Assembly (NCBI RefSeq): GCF_023100805.1
Contig: NZ_CP095855.1
Span: forward strand, 6,737,001-6,801,000
From: Chitinophaga filiformis
GTDB taxonomy: Bacteria > Bacteroidota > Bacteroidia > Chitinophagales > Chitinophagaceae
Direction of reading: 5' to 3'
Length of the DNA stretch: 64,000 nt
Shown here piece by piece: positions 33,907 through 43,096 of this stretch; positions within the stretch are counted from its first letter, which is position 1, and each line of letters begins with the position of its first letter. The notes beneath the pieces were generated by a model. It ran no database searches. It was not told the DNA's origin and was given only the letters and a program-made list of their open reading frames with translations. The position numbers and the translations under genes were made by a program.

Positions 33907-35301
33907 TTACATTTTCATTTTCTTGTCCATCTTCATTAATGAAGGATATATTCTCAAATACACCTGGAGGGCCATCGGGTTTTCACCGTATAATGTGTTA
34001 AGAGATGCAGGTGCGTGATAGATGCTCCACTGCCCGCCAAGGGCTACCCTCGTATGCTTTAGCTCAAACAAGTCATAAGCAGCGCCCAGTGTGAATGCGT
34101 GGATATTGAACACATCATGTTCTTCAAACATTGGTTCCAAGACCAGTTCCTCGCCGGATTTTTCCGTGAATTCATATCTGGTATATAGCGCCAGCCGTTT
34201 CTTTCTCCAGGCCCCTTCAGCCATAAAAGCATTTTCGCCCGAATGCTCCTTTTGCTTATTCATGCCCCAGAGAACCGTTGCATTGATCCTGCTGTCATTT
34301 CCCAGGTCTGCACTATAGACAGCAGATGCGGTTGTTTTATGAACATTTTCTTCCGGATGAAGTTCTTCCGGGCTTTTCACGTAGCCGTGAGAGACCTGTA
34401 ATGCCCAATTATCGGATGGGTTAAAGGAAAGTCTTCCGCTCCAGGAATTAAACCTTGGTTTATCAAAACCATAGCGTTCTTCATTGGGTTCCCTGCCTGT
34501 AAATGAAGATCCTTCCAGTTTGAATTTATCAATCCGCAGACCTACAGTAACAACACCGAAAGTGATATGTGTTGCGTCAACCCAATGGTGCGAGATGGGT
34601 GAATTGGGATTATCGAGCGCGGATGGCCGGTGCATAAATGTAACGGGCCCCAGTGCAGGTTCGCCCGGATAAGCGACATAAACAGACGCATCTACCTTCT
34701 TTGAAAATGCATGGGTATAACTTACTGATAGCTCAGAAAAAAGATCGTGGGGGTGTTGGCGGTCAACCAACGGTTTGCCCTTGTAACTTTCACCTGTCTG
34801 GAATAACAAAGGATAACCTCGTCCACCTTCGATCAGCGGATCCAATGAGAACATCGAGCTAAAATGAAAAAGGCCATTCTCTCCTACTCTTCTTTGTCCC
34901 ATCAACATAAACCATGTAGGCGCATCGAACCGCGCATCTCCTCTTGTTCCCTTATTAGTAAAGTCCTGGTCATTATACCGGATAAAAATGCTACCATGCA
35001 CCATATACATCCACTTCTTCGTGTGTATCATATAGCCGTACATCGGCGATGCATCGGGCAGCCAGCCTGTTCCTGAGCCATTCCTGTTCATGGGCAGGTT
35101 CAGGGAAAAAGAATGGCTCATAGGCGCATCCGTTTGCATATTCATCCCCATTTCATGCTGCATGTTGTGCATAGCGCTATCCTTTACTTCCCGTGTACGA
35201 GGCTTTGTTGTGTCCTGCTTTCCGGGCATGTGGTGCTCATGTTGTGAGAAGACTGGTTGCCATATATAACACATGGCAATCAGCATAAGTATTTTTTGCA
35301 T
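33907..35301 (-). CDS. Outer-membrane barrel-like protein, His/Met-rich N-terminus
   Basis: About 464 residues, exported (signal ends WQPVFSQ), then a Met/His-rich segment (HEHHMPGK, HNMQHEMGMNMQ) that could bind copper. The rest is amphipathic beta-strands with many aromatic girdle residues (WMYMVHGSIFIRY, RLALYTRYEFTEK) and an end in a beta-strand followed by lysines and methionines. This looks like a beta-barrel without TonB features. It lies between the DUF305 gene downstream and the HYC_CC_PP gene upstream. Two ATGs (35307, 35301) are equally possible. Confidence 0.7.
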   Translation of the reverse strand: MQKILMLIAMCYIWQPVFSQHEHHMPGKQDTTKPRTREVKDSAMHNMQHEMGMNMQTDAPMSHSFSLNLPMNRNGSGTGWLPDASPMYGYMIHTKKWMYMVHGSIFIRYNDQDFTNKGTRGDARFDAPTWFMLMGQRRVGENGLFHFSSMFSLDPLIEGGRGYPLLFQTGESYKGKPLVDRQHPHDLFSELSVSYTHAFSKKVDASVYVAYPGEPALGPVTFMHRPSALDNPNSPISHHWVDATHITFGVVTVGLRIDKFKLEGSSFTGREPNEERYGFDKPRFNSWSGRLSFNPSDNWALQVSHGYVKSPEELHPEENVHKTTASAVYSADLGNDSRINATVLWGMNKQKEHSGENAFMAEGAWRKKRLALYTRYEFTEKSGEELVLEPMFEEHDVFNIHAFTLGAAYDLFELKHTRVALGGQWSIYHAPASLNTLYGENPMALQVYLRIYPSLMKMDKKMKM

Positions 35302-35491
35302 GGTCATACCATTTAAATTAATGACTGTTGTTCAAATACCCGCTTCTACAATGGGCCTGTCCCCTATTTATGATGCAGCATTTGTGCATGTACTTCCTCC
35401 CTGTCAACAGGCAGTGTTAACCGGGAACAGGCACAAAAAAGGCAATGATACATACTGCAGCGGTTGCAGGTATACATTACCTGGAAGAAGA

Positions 35492-35890
35492 TCAAATGCG
35501 GAAATTCTGGTATTGAAGGAACAGTGCCTCCCTTTTAAAAGGTGGCGCATGGGCTATAAAAGAGGTATACAAGCCATCGTCCTGTATCACCGGCGCGGGG
35601 AGAAGTATGAAAGGGGCTTCGATATACAGACAATAGTCCGGACCTAAGTCTGGTAAGCCAGGGGTATATAGATGTGATTCACTTACTTTAACGCTTATTG
35701 CAATATCCGTACAGCAGCCCTTGCCTTCGCTCAGGTGCTTTTTCATTCCACATTTGCCGCAGGCTGCATCAGCTACTGAAAATATAGAGGTGCTTACCAA
35801 TTCACCCATACAATAATGATGGTAAATGGTAACTCCCCCTATGTAAGCAAGGTAGGATACAAGCAGTATGATGGAGCAAAGCCGCTTCAA
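35492..35890 (-). CDS. HYC_CC_PP-family protein
   Basis: A 132-residue exported protein with the three features of this small Bacteroidota family: HHYCMGEL near the signal end, the CGKCGMKK plus KGCC cysteine cluster, and a late PP (AHAPPFKRE). These proteins are found beside copper efflux systems and are thought to bind the metal in the periplasm. First gene of the minus-strand metal set; 184 bases separate it from the barrel-like gene. Confidence 0.82.
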   Translation of the reverse strand: MKRLCSIILLVSYLAYIGGVTIYHHYCMGELVSTSIFSVADAACGKCGMKKHLSEGKGCCTDIAISVKVSESHLYTPGLPDLGPDYCLYIEAPFILLPAPVIQDDGLYTSFIAHAPPFKREALFLQYQNFRI

Positions 35891-36398
35891 ATGCGTTTTG
35901 TTTTGTAAGGATTGCCATAAATATTATACCACAATCAAGGGGCAGTCGTCTGTTTTCTGTTTCGCTGCTGCTTCAATGAGATGCCTTATACTATAACAAT
36001 CAATTTATTAGGACAGCACAAGCGGGCAAGACCATAGCGTTAAAGTATTTTCCTTTCATTTCTGATGCCAGGGATAGTTGAGGGATTAGATTCTACACTC
36101 TGAGCAGGACAAATGAGCAGGGTCAGAAGGCTCAACAATGGCGATACCTGCACAAAGGCATGACCAGTTGAGGACAGGCCTTCCCTTGCAGGAGAACGGT
36201 CCGGCAGTACGACTGACGGCATTACCAGCGCCTTCGGCATACATTACTTTCCCCGGTGGGAAACGACTGTTGGAGGCATCCTGAACAAGAGCACCCGCTA
36301 AATGTGAACAGGGTATGTAAGCGGTGATTGGTTAAAGCAAGACAAAAGCATGCAACCCTTACCGGATTGCATGCTTGCATTTATCATTCCTGCTGTTG
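35891..36398. other. Intergenic region, no supported gene
   Basis: 508 bases between the HYC_CC_PP start and the stop of the ABC-2 permease. A short open frame at 36040-36240 (minus) has no family resemblance. The only recognisable element is the terminator hairpin at 36346-36376. Confidence 0.5.
36346..36376 (-). terminator. Hairpin terminator of the ABC-2/TonB operon
   Basis: AAGCATGCAA (36346-36355) pairs with TTGCATGCTT (36367-36376) around an 11-base loop; on the minus strand it is followed by TTGTCTT. It lies 23 bases after the stop of the last permease gene. Confidence 0.75.
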
Positions 36399-37751
36399 TC
36401 AGCTATTTGATGTCATTCTATTAAAGACGAAGGTGGCAACTGCCCCCAGCATCAGCATAAACAGCACGAACGGCGTAATCAATAAGCCCCAGCTGACCGG
36501 ATTGGGCGCATGAAAGTACTCCGGCTGATGTCGTGTCCAGTCTTCCCCTGCTACTGCACTATCTCCAAAGATCTTAGGATAGAAGTGCAGTCTTTTCTTT
36601 TCATGAAAGAGGGCTGTACTGTCGAGATATTGCAAGTGCCGCTGCAAACCGGTACCGGCTATATCGGTAAACTGCAATTGGGCCTGCATGGATGGGAGAA
36701 AGAGGGCAGCATAGCTGGCAGCGCGCACCCGCTGCTGCAGCTTTTCAAACATGGCTTTAGTCATGGCAGCGGCTTCATCGTCGCCCATTTGCTGCATTGC
36801 ATAGAACCACAGGTAATTGAATTTTGGCGATTTCCATTCATAGTGGCGGTACTGTGGATAATGTTCCAGGAATGTCTGTATGGTACCATCCTGATCTTTA
36901 TCCCATTTTGTGTGATAGCCATCCCGCTGTTTCAGGAAGGTGTCGTATGCCTCATTCACGGGATAGCGTAGCGTCAGGTAATTATTGACCATAGCGGGCC
37001 CCAGGAGACATAGCAGTACCCATGTACTTAATAGTAAGAGTGCGCTGATGCTGCCAGTCAGCCGAAGGGCGATTATCAGAAAGCAGATGGCGAACCAGAA
37101 AAGGATGTACAGGATGGCGGTGACCGTGTAGGCAAGGAAGTGTACAGTTACTGGCAGACCGATGATGAAAAGCGCCATCAGCAGGAGTAAAAACAACAAC
37201 GCAAGCACTACAATAAGGCGTATGCTGAGTTTATGAAGTATAAATCTTATTGGCCGCCTGACCTGTACTCTCACTAGCGACCATGTTCCGTTCTCAGTCT
37301 CCTGCGACAATACATTAAAATTAAAGGCGATGATCAGCAAAGGGAAAAGGAACAATATCACAAAGCTCAGATCCAGGTTGCCCGTTAGCTGGTTGTAAGG
37401 ATTGAACAGGTCTGTATCGTAGCGTTGCGCTTCCAGGCCACGTATTGTGAGGTATTGGATAGAAGAATTGACATCCTGCTGCCCGATAGCCAGTGCTGCT
37501 ACGGCATCAGGTTTATTGATATAGGCGAAGCGCAGGTAATACATCAGCAATCCAAACTGATCGCCGGCATGATGTACATTCCTTTCGATCTGCTGTCCCT
37601 GTAGCGCTGTTACCGCATTGATGGCCTTCTGCTGTTTACGCAGGAACTGTTTTCCGATACAGATGCTGATAATGCCAACAAACAGGAAGAGGGCCAATGC
37701 AAGGATCACCGACTTACTGCGGATAAAGTTCTTAAATGCTAAACGATACAT
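36399..37751 (-). CDS. ABC-2 type permease (DUF3526) 2
   Basis: A 450-residue membrane protein with an N-terminal anchor (VILALALFLFVGIISICIG), a large extracytoplasmic loop, and about six C-terminal hydrophobic segments, ending FVLFMLMLGAVATFVFNR. NVLSQETENGTWSLVRVQ is the ABC-2 signature region before helix 2. Last gene of the operon; it follows the related 478-residue permease by 3 bases, and the two probably form a heterodimer with the ATPase at 41723-42427. Confidence 0.85.
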   Translation of the reverse strand: MYRLAFKNFIRSKSVILALALFLFVGIISICIGKQFLRKQQKAINAVTALQGQQIERNVHHAGDQFGLLMYYLRFAYINKPDAVAALAIGQQDVNSSIQYLTIRGLEAQRYDTDLFNPYNQLTGNLDLSFVILFLFPLLIIAFNFNVLSQETENGTWSLVRVQVRRPIRFILHKLSIRLIVVLALLFLLLLMALFIIGLPVTVHFLAYTVTAILYILFWFAICFLIIALRLTGSISALLLLSTWVLLCLLGPAMVNNYLTLRYPVNEAYDTFLKQRDGYHTKWDKDQDGTIQTFLEHYPQYRHYEWKSPKFNYLWFYAMQQMGDDEAAAMTKAMFEKLQQRVRAASYAALFLPSMQAQLQFTDIAGTGLQRHLQYLDSTALFHEKKRLHFYPKIFGDSAVAGEDWTRHQPEYFHAPNPVSWGLLITPFVLFMLMLGAVATFVFNRMTSNS

Positions 37752-37754
37752 ATC

Positions 37755-39191
37755 TTAAATTGCTTTAGCGCTGCCAGCGGTGAAATAAATAAGTACAAAA
37801 GAAAGGATGAACCAGCCGGACATTACCAGGAGCGCTAATGCCTGCTGCGCCGTCACCGATGCTATTGATGGATAGGTGTAGTGAAAATCAGGGAATCCTG
37901 TCCAGTGCTCTTTTCCTATAATCTGTGGTTTATTATCACCGGTCTTCGCATTGCCGATATACTTCATCTGCCATTCATTCATGGTTTGGGCAAGTATATA
38001 CCGGTATGCCTCTGCTTCATGCTGAAAGTGCCTGTAGGCATTGAAATCAGTGCCGCTCAGCCCCATACTGATATTCTTAATGGCAAGGAGCGGATCAATG
38101 AAAGCAGCATAACTGCTGATCTTATTCTGTTGCTCATAAACATCGTGCAATTGCTGCTGGTGGCGATTATATACTTCCGCGCTGAGTCGCTCTCCTTCGC
38201 GCATCTGAAAACCTCCATAATTAAACGGAAGCTGTTGCACGCTGTCTGCGTGATGGGCCTTTAATACGGAATCTTTGAGGTGTTTGAAATGCGGATCATC
38301 GGGATTGTGGCTATCTCCTATCTGCAGCACATCCTTTTCTACTGCGGTATCGAATTCTATCTTGCCCGGGGCCGGATGCAATGCACTACCAATGGACTGC
38401 AGGGTTTTAGGGAGCACGATTGCCATCAGCAGCCAGAGGCCCAGCAATTTCAGCAGGGCAGCCCTGCTGTCGCCGCTACCTGCTGAAACACAGACAGCTA
38501 CAGTACTGACCAGCCATAGATAAACCAGGAAGGCAAGCGCCAGGCAGCCGCTCCGCACATTGACAAAACTGCCTGCGGGCAGGCGTGTGCATACAAGCTG
38601 CCAGGCTGCTGCCAGTACAACAGGTAACAGCAAGAGCAGGGCCAGCAGGAACAGACCAAGGGTATTGCCCCAGATAAGTGTGCGAAAGCCTGGACCCTGG
38701 CTCAACAATATTTTCAGCGTTCCATTCTCCCTTTGTTGGGAGATGGCATTGAAACCAAGAAAGAAGAGTATCAGCGGCAATATGACCTGTACTAACATAG
38801 ACAGGCTGACTTCTCCGAAGCGTAAAAGCCCGGTACTGAAACCTGCTTCACTGAAGTTGACCGTATTCTGCCTGTGCGCCTCGAGGAACACAGCGTTGCC
38901 GGTATAACTTTCCATTCCATGATCGAACATGCTTAAGGGATGTTTGAGCCGAAATGCAAAGGATCCGAAATGTGCCATGCGGTGCGGGTGTTTGTCGGGA
39001 TTAGCCTCCCAGCTTTGCCTGGCCTGCTGCTGGAACCTGTTGAGCAACGCATTGCCGCCTGTATAGGTCTTATAGCCGGTAAAGGCAGCGAAAAGCACCA
39101 GCAGCAGCCAGACGATATAAATAGCCACCATTGCCTTACTGCGAATAGTTACTTTCAGGAAATGGCCGGCAATAATTTTTACCTGATTCAT
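37755..39191 (-). CDS. ABC-2 type permease (DUF3526) 1
   Basis: A 478-residue permease of the same layout as the downstream one: an N-terminal helix (AMVAIYIVWLLLVLFAAF), a loop, then FNAISQQRENGTLKILLSQG (ABC-2 signature) and several helices to the C-terminal SGWFILSFVLIYFTAG. Such permeases export a peptide, lipid or small molecule using the separate ATPase. The gene begins 33 bases after the TonB receptor stop, so receptor and transporter are one transcription unit. Confidence 0.85.
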   Translation of the reverse strand: MNQVKIIAGHFLKVTIRSKAMVAIYIVWLLLVLFAAFTGYKTYTGGNALLNRFQQQARQSWEANPDKHPHRMAHFGSFAFRLKHPLSMFDHGMESYTGNAVFLEAHRQNTVNFSEAGFSTGLLRFGEVSLSMLVQVILPLILFFLGFNAISQQRENGTLKILLSQGPGFRTLIWGNTLGLFLLALLLLLPVVLAAAWQLVCTRLPAGSFVNVRSGCLALAFLVYLWLVSTVAVCVSAGSGDSRAALLKLLGLWLLMAIVLPKTLQSIGSALHPAPGKIEFDTAVEKDVLQIGDSHNPDDPHFKHLKDSVLKAHHADSVQQLPFNYGGFQMREGERLSAEVYNRHQQQLHDVYEQQNKISSYAAFIDPLLAIKNISMGLSGTDFNAYRHFQHEAEAYRYILAQTMNEWQMKYIGNAKTGDNKPQIIGKEHWTGFPDFHYTYPSIASVTAQQALALLVMSGWFILSFVLIYFTAGSAKAI

Positions 39192-39224
39192 TATTTCTGG
39201 TTTTGCATTTTTTACTGTGGTGAA

Positions 39225-41717
39225 TCAAAAGTTGCACGTTGCAGAGAGTGTAGCATTACGTGGTGCGCCGGGGAAAAGCCGTTGATAATTCTGTGCGCCT
39301 ATCCACCAGGTGCTGTTCAGTACATTGTTTACATTCAATGCTATCTGCATATTGCTTTTGCCAGGCGTATAGTATGCAGCCAGGTCGAGCAAGGTGTAAG
39401 CAGGCGTTTTAAATGACCTGTCGAACCAGGGCAAATGGTCCCCGCTATGCTGCAGGCCCAGGCCAATACCCAGATCTTTCAATACTGCTATACCTGTAAG
39501 GTTGTAGCGTGTCCACAGACTGGCACTGTTGTAAGGCGTATTCTGTTTGCGGGCGCCTTTGAGCGCTTGTTTATTATCATCTATGATCCTCGCATCGATG
39601 TAGCTGTATGAAGCGAAGATCTGCCATTCGGGCAAGGGGTAGCCTGTGACATCTATCTCGAAACCACGGCTACGTTCTGCTCCACGTGTGACGAGGGAGT
39701 CGGGATAATCGGGCAGTTGAGCATTTATCAACAGGTTCTTCTGATTGATCTCGTAGATGGCCAGGTTTACGTTTAATGATCCGTTGAGCAATTCCCCTTT
39801 TGCACCAGCTTCTTTCAGGTCACTGATCAGCGGTTTGAATCGTGATGCAGATTGATCGGTCCAGAAGTAATTGCCTGTAGACGGTAACAATGTGACTGTG
39901 TTACTCTGCGGCTGGTACCCCTGCAGGTAGGTGGTGTAAATATTCACCTGCGGGGTGATACTATAGGTGATCCCGACACGGGGCAGCAGTTTCTTGTTGG
40001 TGAAAGATAATTCACGCGGTGCTTTATAATTAGTGATGTCTTCAAACCATTCCTGGCGTAGTCCTAATAGCAGGATCAGCCTGTTCCATCGCAGCTGTTC
40101 CTGGATATACAGGCCATTTGTTGTTGTCAGTGCTGAAGGTATGGCTGTGCGGGCGTTCAGGTTATAGTCGCTGATATTCCTTACGATGTACGAAGGATTA
40201 TTCAGATCAAAATAATTCACATTAGGCCTGGGCAGGGTTTGTCCATTGTAAGTGATGGATTGATAATTAGCAGCGTTGGCAGGTATGAAGGTATTCGCCA
40301 CAGCGCCATCTTTAAGAAGATAACCGCGTGCAGCGTTTTGTCCGCCGCCCTTCAATTTCCGCCATCCGCTCAGATCATATCCAGCCAGCAATTCGTGCCT
40401 TGCCTTACCGGTAGCGAAGCGGAAGTTTAAATAGACATTGATGTTGTCAGTATTCCAGTTTTGCTGGCGCTGTACAAACTGCATTCCCACCAGGGAGGTA
40501 ACGGGCTGATTGTTTATGTCGACCGCAAATGCGTTTGTTGTTCTGTGTTCCTGCAGATCTTCACGCCATGTTTGTTTCATGTAAGCCGCGTTGATGCTGA
40601 TGGCATCATTGAACTTGTGGGACAGCGTACCTGTGATCATGAGCTCTTTGGACCTGAAGAAATCATTGGCAGCGCCGAGGTTGAGCGATATGGGCGTACT
40701 ATGCAGATCTGTTTTACCGGCAACAGCGCCAAAGATGGGCTGGCCCCTGTCGAGGTTTCCCTGCATATCGCTGTAAATGACTTCAACGTTAATAGCGGTC
40801 ATGCTATTAGGTATATATGAGAATGAGGGCGAGATGAGCAGACCATTATTACGCACCAGGTCGCGGTAGCTCTGCGCCTGCTGATAAGCTCCATTAAGGC
40901 GGTAAAGCAATTTCCTGTCCTTGTCCAGCGGGCCGGTAAAATCCATCGCACCACGGATGGTGCTGAAGCTACCGGTGCTAAGGCTGATCTCCTTCCGGTT
41001 GAATGCCAGCGGTTTCTTTGTAACGAGATTGATACTACCGCCGGGATCGACACTGGAGAAAGTAGCGCTGGCAGGGCCTTTGAGCACTTCTACCCTTTCG
41101 ATGTTCGCCGTAATTGGCTGGAGAAAGTAGTACTGGTGGGTACGCATCCCGTTAATGATCTGTCCTTCTTCATTCTGGCTGATACCACGTATAGCGTACT
41201 GGTTATAATAGCTGGAGGGTATGACACCGGGAATCACCTTTACAGCATCTGCCAGCTGGAAAGCCTGCCGGTCTTTGATCAGTTCTTTCGTGATGGTACC
41301 GATAGCCTGCGGCAGTTCCTTATTCAGGATGGCGGTGCGGGTAGCGCTGAAGCTATAATCGCTGTTGTATTTTTTTGAGGAGCGCCCCATCACTTCAACA
41401 GTCTGCAGTTTACCGGATTCAGATAAGAGGATCAGGTTATATTCCCCGTTGCCGGAGAGTGTCAGCCATTCGCTGGCCGTTTTATATCCTACTGCAGAGA
41501 TATGGATCTCTGCAGCATCCTTGTGTAGACCGGTGGCTGTATAATACCCGGAGGTATCGGTGATGGTCACCCGGGTATTGTTCTTTTGTCTGACGGAGAT
41601 GGAGGCCCCGGCAACAGGTTGGTTAAACTCGTTCTTTACCTGTCCCCGGAGTACATGCTGGCCATAAGCTGTTACAGCAGTAGCAGCAGACAGGATCAGG
41701 AGTAATATTTTTTTCAT
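39225..41717 (-). CDS. TonB-dependent siderophore-type receptor
   Basis: An 830-residue outer-membrane receptor. Signal peptide (MKKILLLILSAATAVTAYGQ), then a carboxypeptidase-like regulatory domain (LRGQVKNEFNQPVAGASISV), a plug (KVIPGVIPSSYYNQYAIRG, ERVEVLKGPASATF, GGSINLVTKKP) and a 22-strand barrel ending in SATCNF. The plug wording matches the siderophore-receptor group. It imports iron chelates or similar ligands using TonB. Unusually, it is placed between an ABC-2 exporter ATPase (5 bases upstream) and its permeases. Confidence 0.92.
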   Translation of the reverse strand: MKKILLLILSAATAVTAYGQHVLRGQVKNEFNQPVAGASISVRQKNNTRVTITDTSGYYTATGLHKDAAEIHISAVGYKTASEWLTLSGNGEYNLILLSESGKLQTVEVMGRSSKKYNSDYSFSATRTAILNKELPQAIGTITKELIKDRQAFQLADAVKVIPGVIPSSYYNQYAIRGISQNEEGQIINGMRTHQYYFLQPITANIERVEVLKGPASATFSSVDPGGSINLVTKKPLAFNRKEISLSTGSFSTIRGAMDFTGPLDKDRKLLYRLNGAYQQAQSYRDLVRNNGLLISPSFSYIPNSMTAINVEVIYSDMQGNLDRGQPIFGAVAGKTDLHSTPISLNLGAANDFFRSKELMITGTLSHKFNDAISINAAYMKQTWREDLQEHRTTNAFAVDINNQPVTSLVGMQFVQRQQNWNTDNINVYLNFRFATGKARHELLAGYDLSGWRKLKGGGQNAARGYLLKDGAVANTFIPANAANYQSITYNGQTLPRPNVNYFDLNNPSYIVRNISDYNLNARTAIPSALTTTNGLYIQEQLRWNRLILLLGLRQEWFEDITNYKAPRELSFTNKKLLPRVGITYSITPQVNIYTTYLQGYQPQSNTVTLLPSTGNYFWTDQSASRFKPLISDLKEAGAKGELLNGSLNVNLAIYEINQKNLLINAQLPDYPDSLVTRGAERSRGFEIDVTGYPLPEWQIFASYSYIDARIIDDNKQALKGARKQNTPYNSASLWTRYNLTGIAVLKDLGIGLGLQHSGDHLPWFDRSFKTPAYTLLDLAAYYTPGKSNMQIALNVNNVLNSTWWIGAQNYQRLFPGAPRNATLSATCNF

Positions 41718-41722
41718 GGCTT

Positions 41723-42427
41723 TTATATTGTTTCGAGATAGAGCTGCTGCAATTCGCTGGCGGAGATACCGCTGGTGCTTACGGTGTGGACCAGGGTACC
41801 TTGTTTCATGATGCCGATGCGCGAGCCGACATTTACGGCATTGAATATATCGTGCGTAGCCATGAAGATGGTCTTACCGTCTGCGGCCAGTTCTTTGCAG
41901 ATGGTGGTAAATTCTGCGGTAGTTTTCGGATCGAGGCCGCTGGTAGGTTCATCCATGAAGATCACATCCGCATTTTTGGACAGTGCGATAGCGATGCCTA
42001 CTTTCTGGCGCATTCCCTTGCTGTAAGTTGATAAGCGTTTATTATGCGCTTCGGCCTGGAGCCCTGCTTTCAGCAGAAAGGCGGCCAGTGCCTCACCGGC
42101 ATAAGAGAAGCCGGCGAGGCGGCTGAAAAAATCAAGGTTCTCCATACCACTAAGGTTGCCATACAACTGTACCACTTCGGGAATATAGGCGACCATGTTC
42201 TTCGTCGCATTGTCATCAGGCCTCACTTCTACACCCTTAATGAGCGCCTTTCCTCCGGAAGCTTCCAGGAAACCGAGGAAGAGATTGATGGTGGTGGTTT
42301 TACCGGCCCCGTTCTGTCCGAGGAGACAGAATACTTCACCGGCATGGATGGTCAGGGATAATTGCCTGAGCGCTGTGTACTGCTGGTATTCTTTGGTAAG
42401 ACCTACCGCTTCTAATACGACTGACAT
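41723..42427 (-). CDS. ABC transporter ATP-binding protein
   Basis: A 234-residue ATPase from Met 42427 (MSVVLEAVGLTKEYQ); the frame to 42505 adds a non-family extension. Walker A is LLGQNGAGKTTTINLF, the signature LSTYSKGMRQK, Walker B ADVIFMDEPTSGLDP and the H-loop MATHDIF. It belongs to the ABC-2 exporter group (as in NosF/Yhi-type ATPases). It is the first gene of the operon ending at 36399 and powers the two DUF3526 permeases. Confidence 0.92.
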   Translation of the reverse strand: MSVVLEAVGLTKEYQQYTALRQLSLTIHAGEVFCLLGQNGAGKTTTINLFLGFLEASGGKALIKGVEVRPDDNATKNMVAYIPEVVQLYGNLSGMENLDFFSRLAGFSYAGEALAAFLLKAGLQAEAHNKRLSTYSKGMRQKVGIAIALSKNADVIFMDEPTSGLDPKTTAEFTTICKELAADGKTIFMATHDIFNAVNVGSRIGIMKQGTLVHTVSTSGISASELQQLYLETI

Positions 42428-42542
42428 ATAGATTGATTTGATATTAACAGGAACCTTAGGGGCATAGTGTTTCCACTGATACCGGCAGGTATGCGCAAAT
42501 AGCATCCGGGATACGGAAGCCTATTTATTACGTATGGATGGA

Positions 42543-42872
42543 TTATGCAGCCGGAGAGCCCCGGGTGTTGTAGTGCCGTGTACAATGAACCAGTATATCT
42601 GTTACACAGGACTGGTTATACTGCAGGTAAAAGACAGGCGCCGGATTGAGCCAGGCGTCTTCTGTGGATACATATGGCGCATAGGCATGCTCACATATGA
42701 TACAGGAATGGGTGGTGTTGACTTGTTGTTTGTCCGTGCCAGGCGCTTTAAAGTACGCGTGTGATGGCTGGTGGGTATGGGAATGCCACAGCGCCACGGG
42801 CGTCATAATGAAGCCGTAAAGCAACAGTAAGAGTGTTGCTAAGATGCGACGGTATCTGCGGTTTGTTAGCAT
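42543..42872 (-). CDS. Small exported protein with CxxC and His clusters
   Basis: A 109-residue protein with an N-terminal hydrophobic segment (ILATLLLLLYGFIMTPVALW), a short His-containing stretch (HSHTHQPSHAYF) and SCIICEHAYAP. The His and CxxC residues suggest metal binding. It is on the same strand and 115 bases upstream of the ABC ATPase start, so it may belong to that unit. The family is not certain; similar small proteins accompany metal-handling loci. Confidence 0.6.
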   Translation of the reverse strand: MLTNRRYRRILATLLLLLYGFIMTPVALWHSHTHQPSHAYFKAPGTDKQQVNTTHSCIICEHAYAPYVSTEDAWLNPAPVFYLQYNQSCVTDILVHCTRHYNTRGSPAA

Positions 42873-43096
42873 TCAGAATTGTAACATTGTTGCAAATATA
42901 GGAGTTAATTGATTATTTGTGGGTGTTTTTTTGGGTGGGTGGTGGTACCAAAAGTTAGAGTGGATCAGATCAGGTTTCGCTGAACAGCACTCCGGCTTCA
43001 CTTTATTTCAATACTGTTTTTATATTTATTCTTTTTTGTATTCCGCTAATATTGTTGGCAAAAACAGATAATAGTCGTCGTAACACGACATTATCT

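Noticed and set aside
36040..36240. 66-codon minus-strand frame
   Set aside because: No recognisable family, no ribosome-binding context, and Ser/Pro-rich composition unlike its neighbours.
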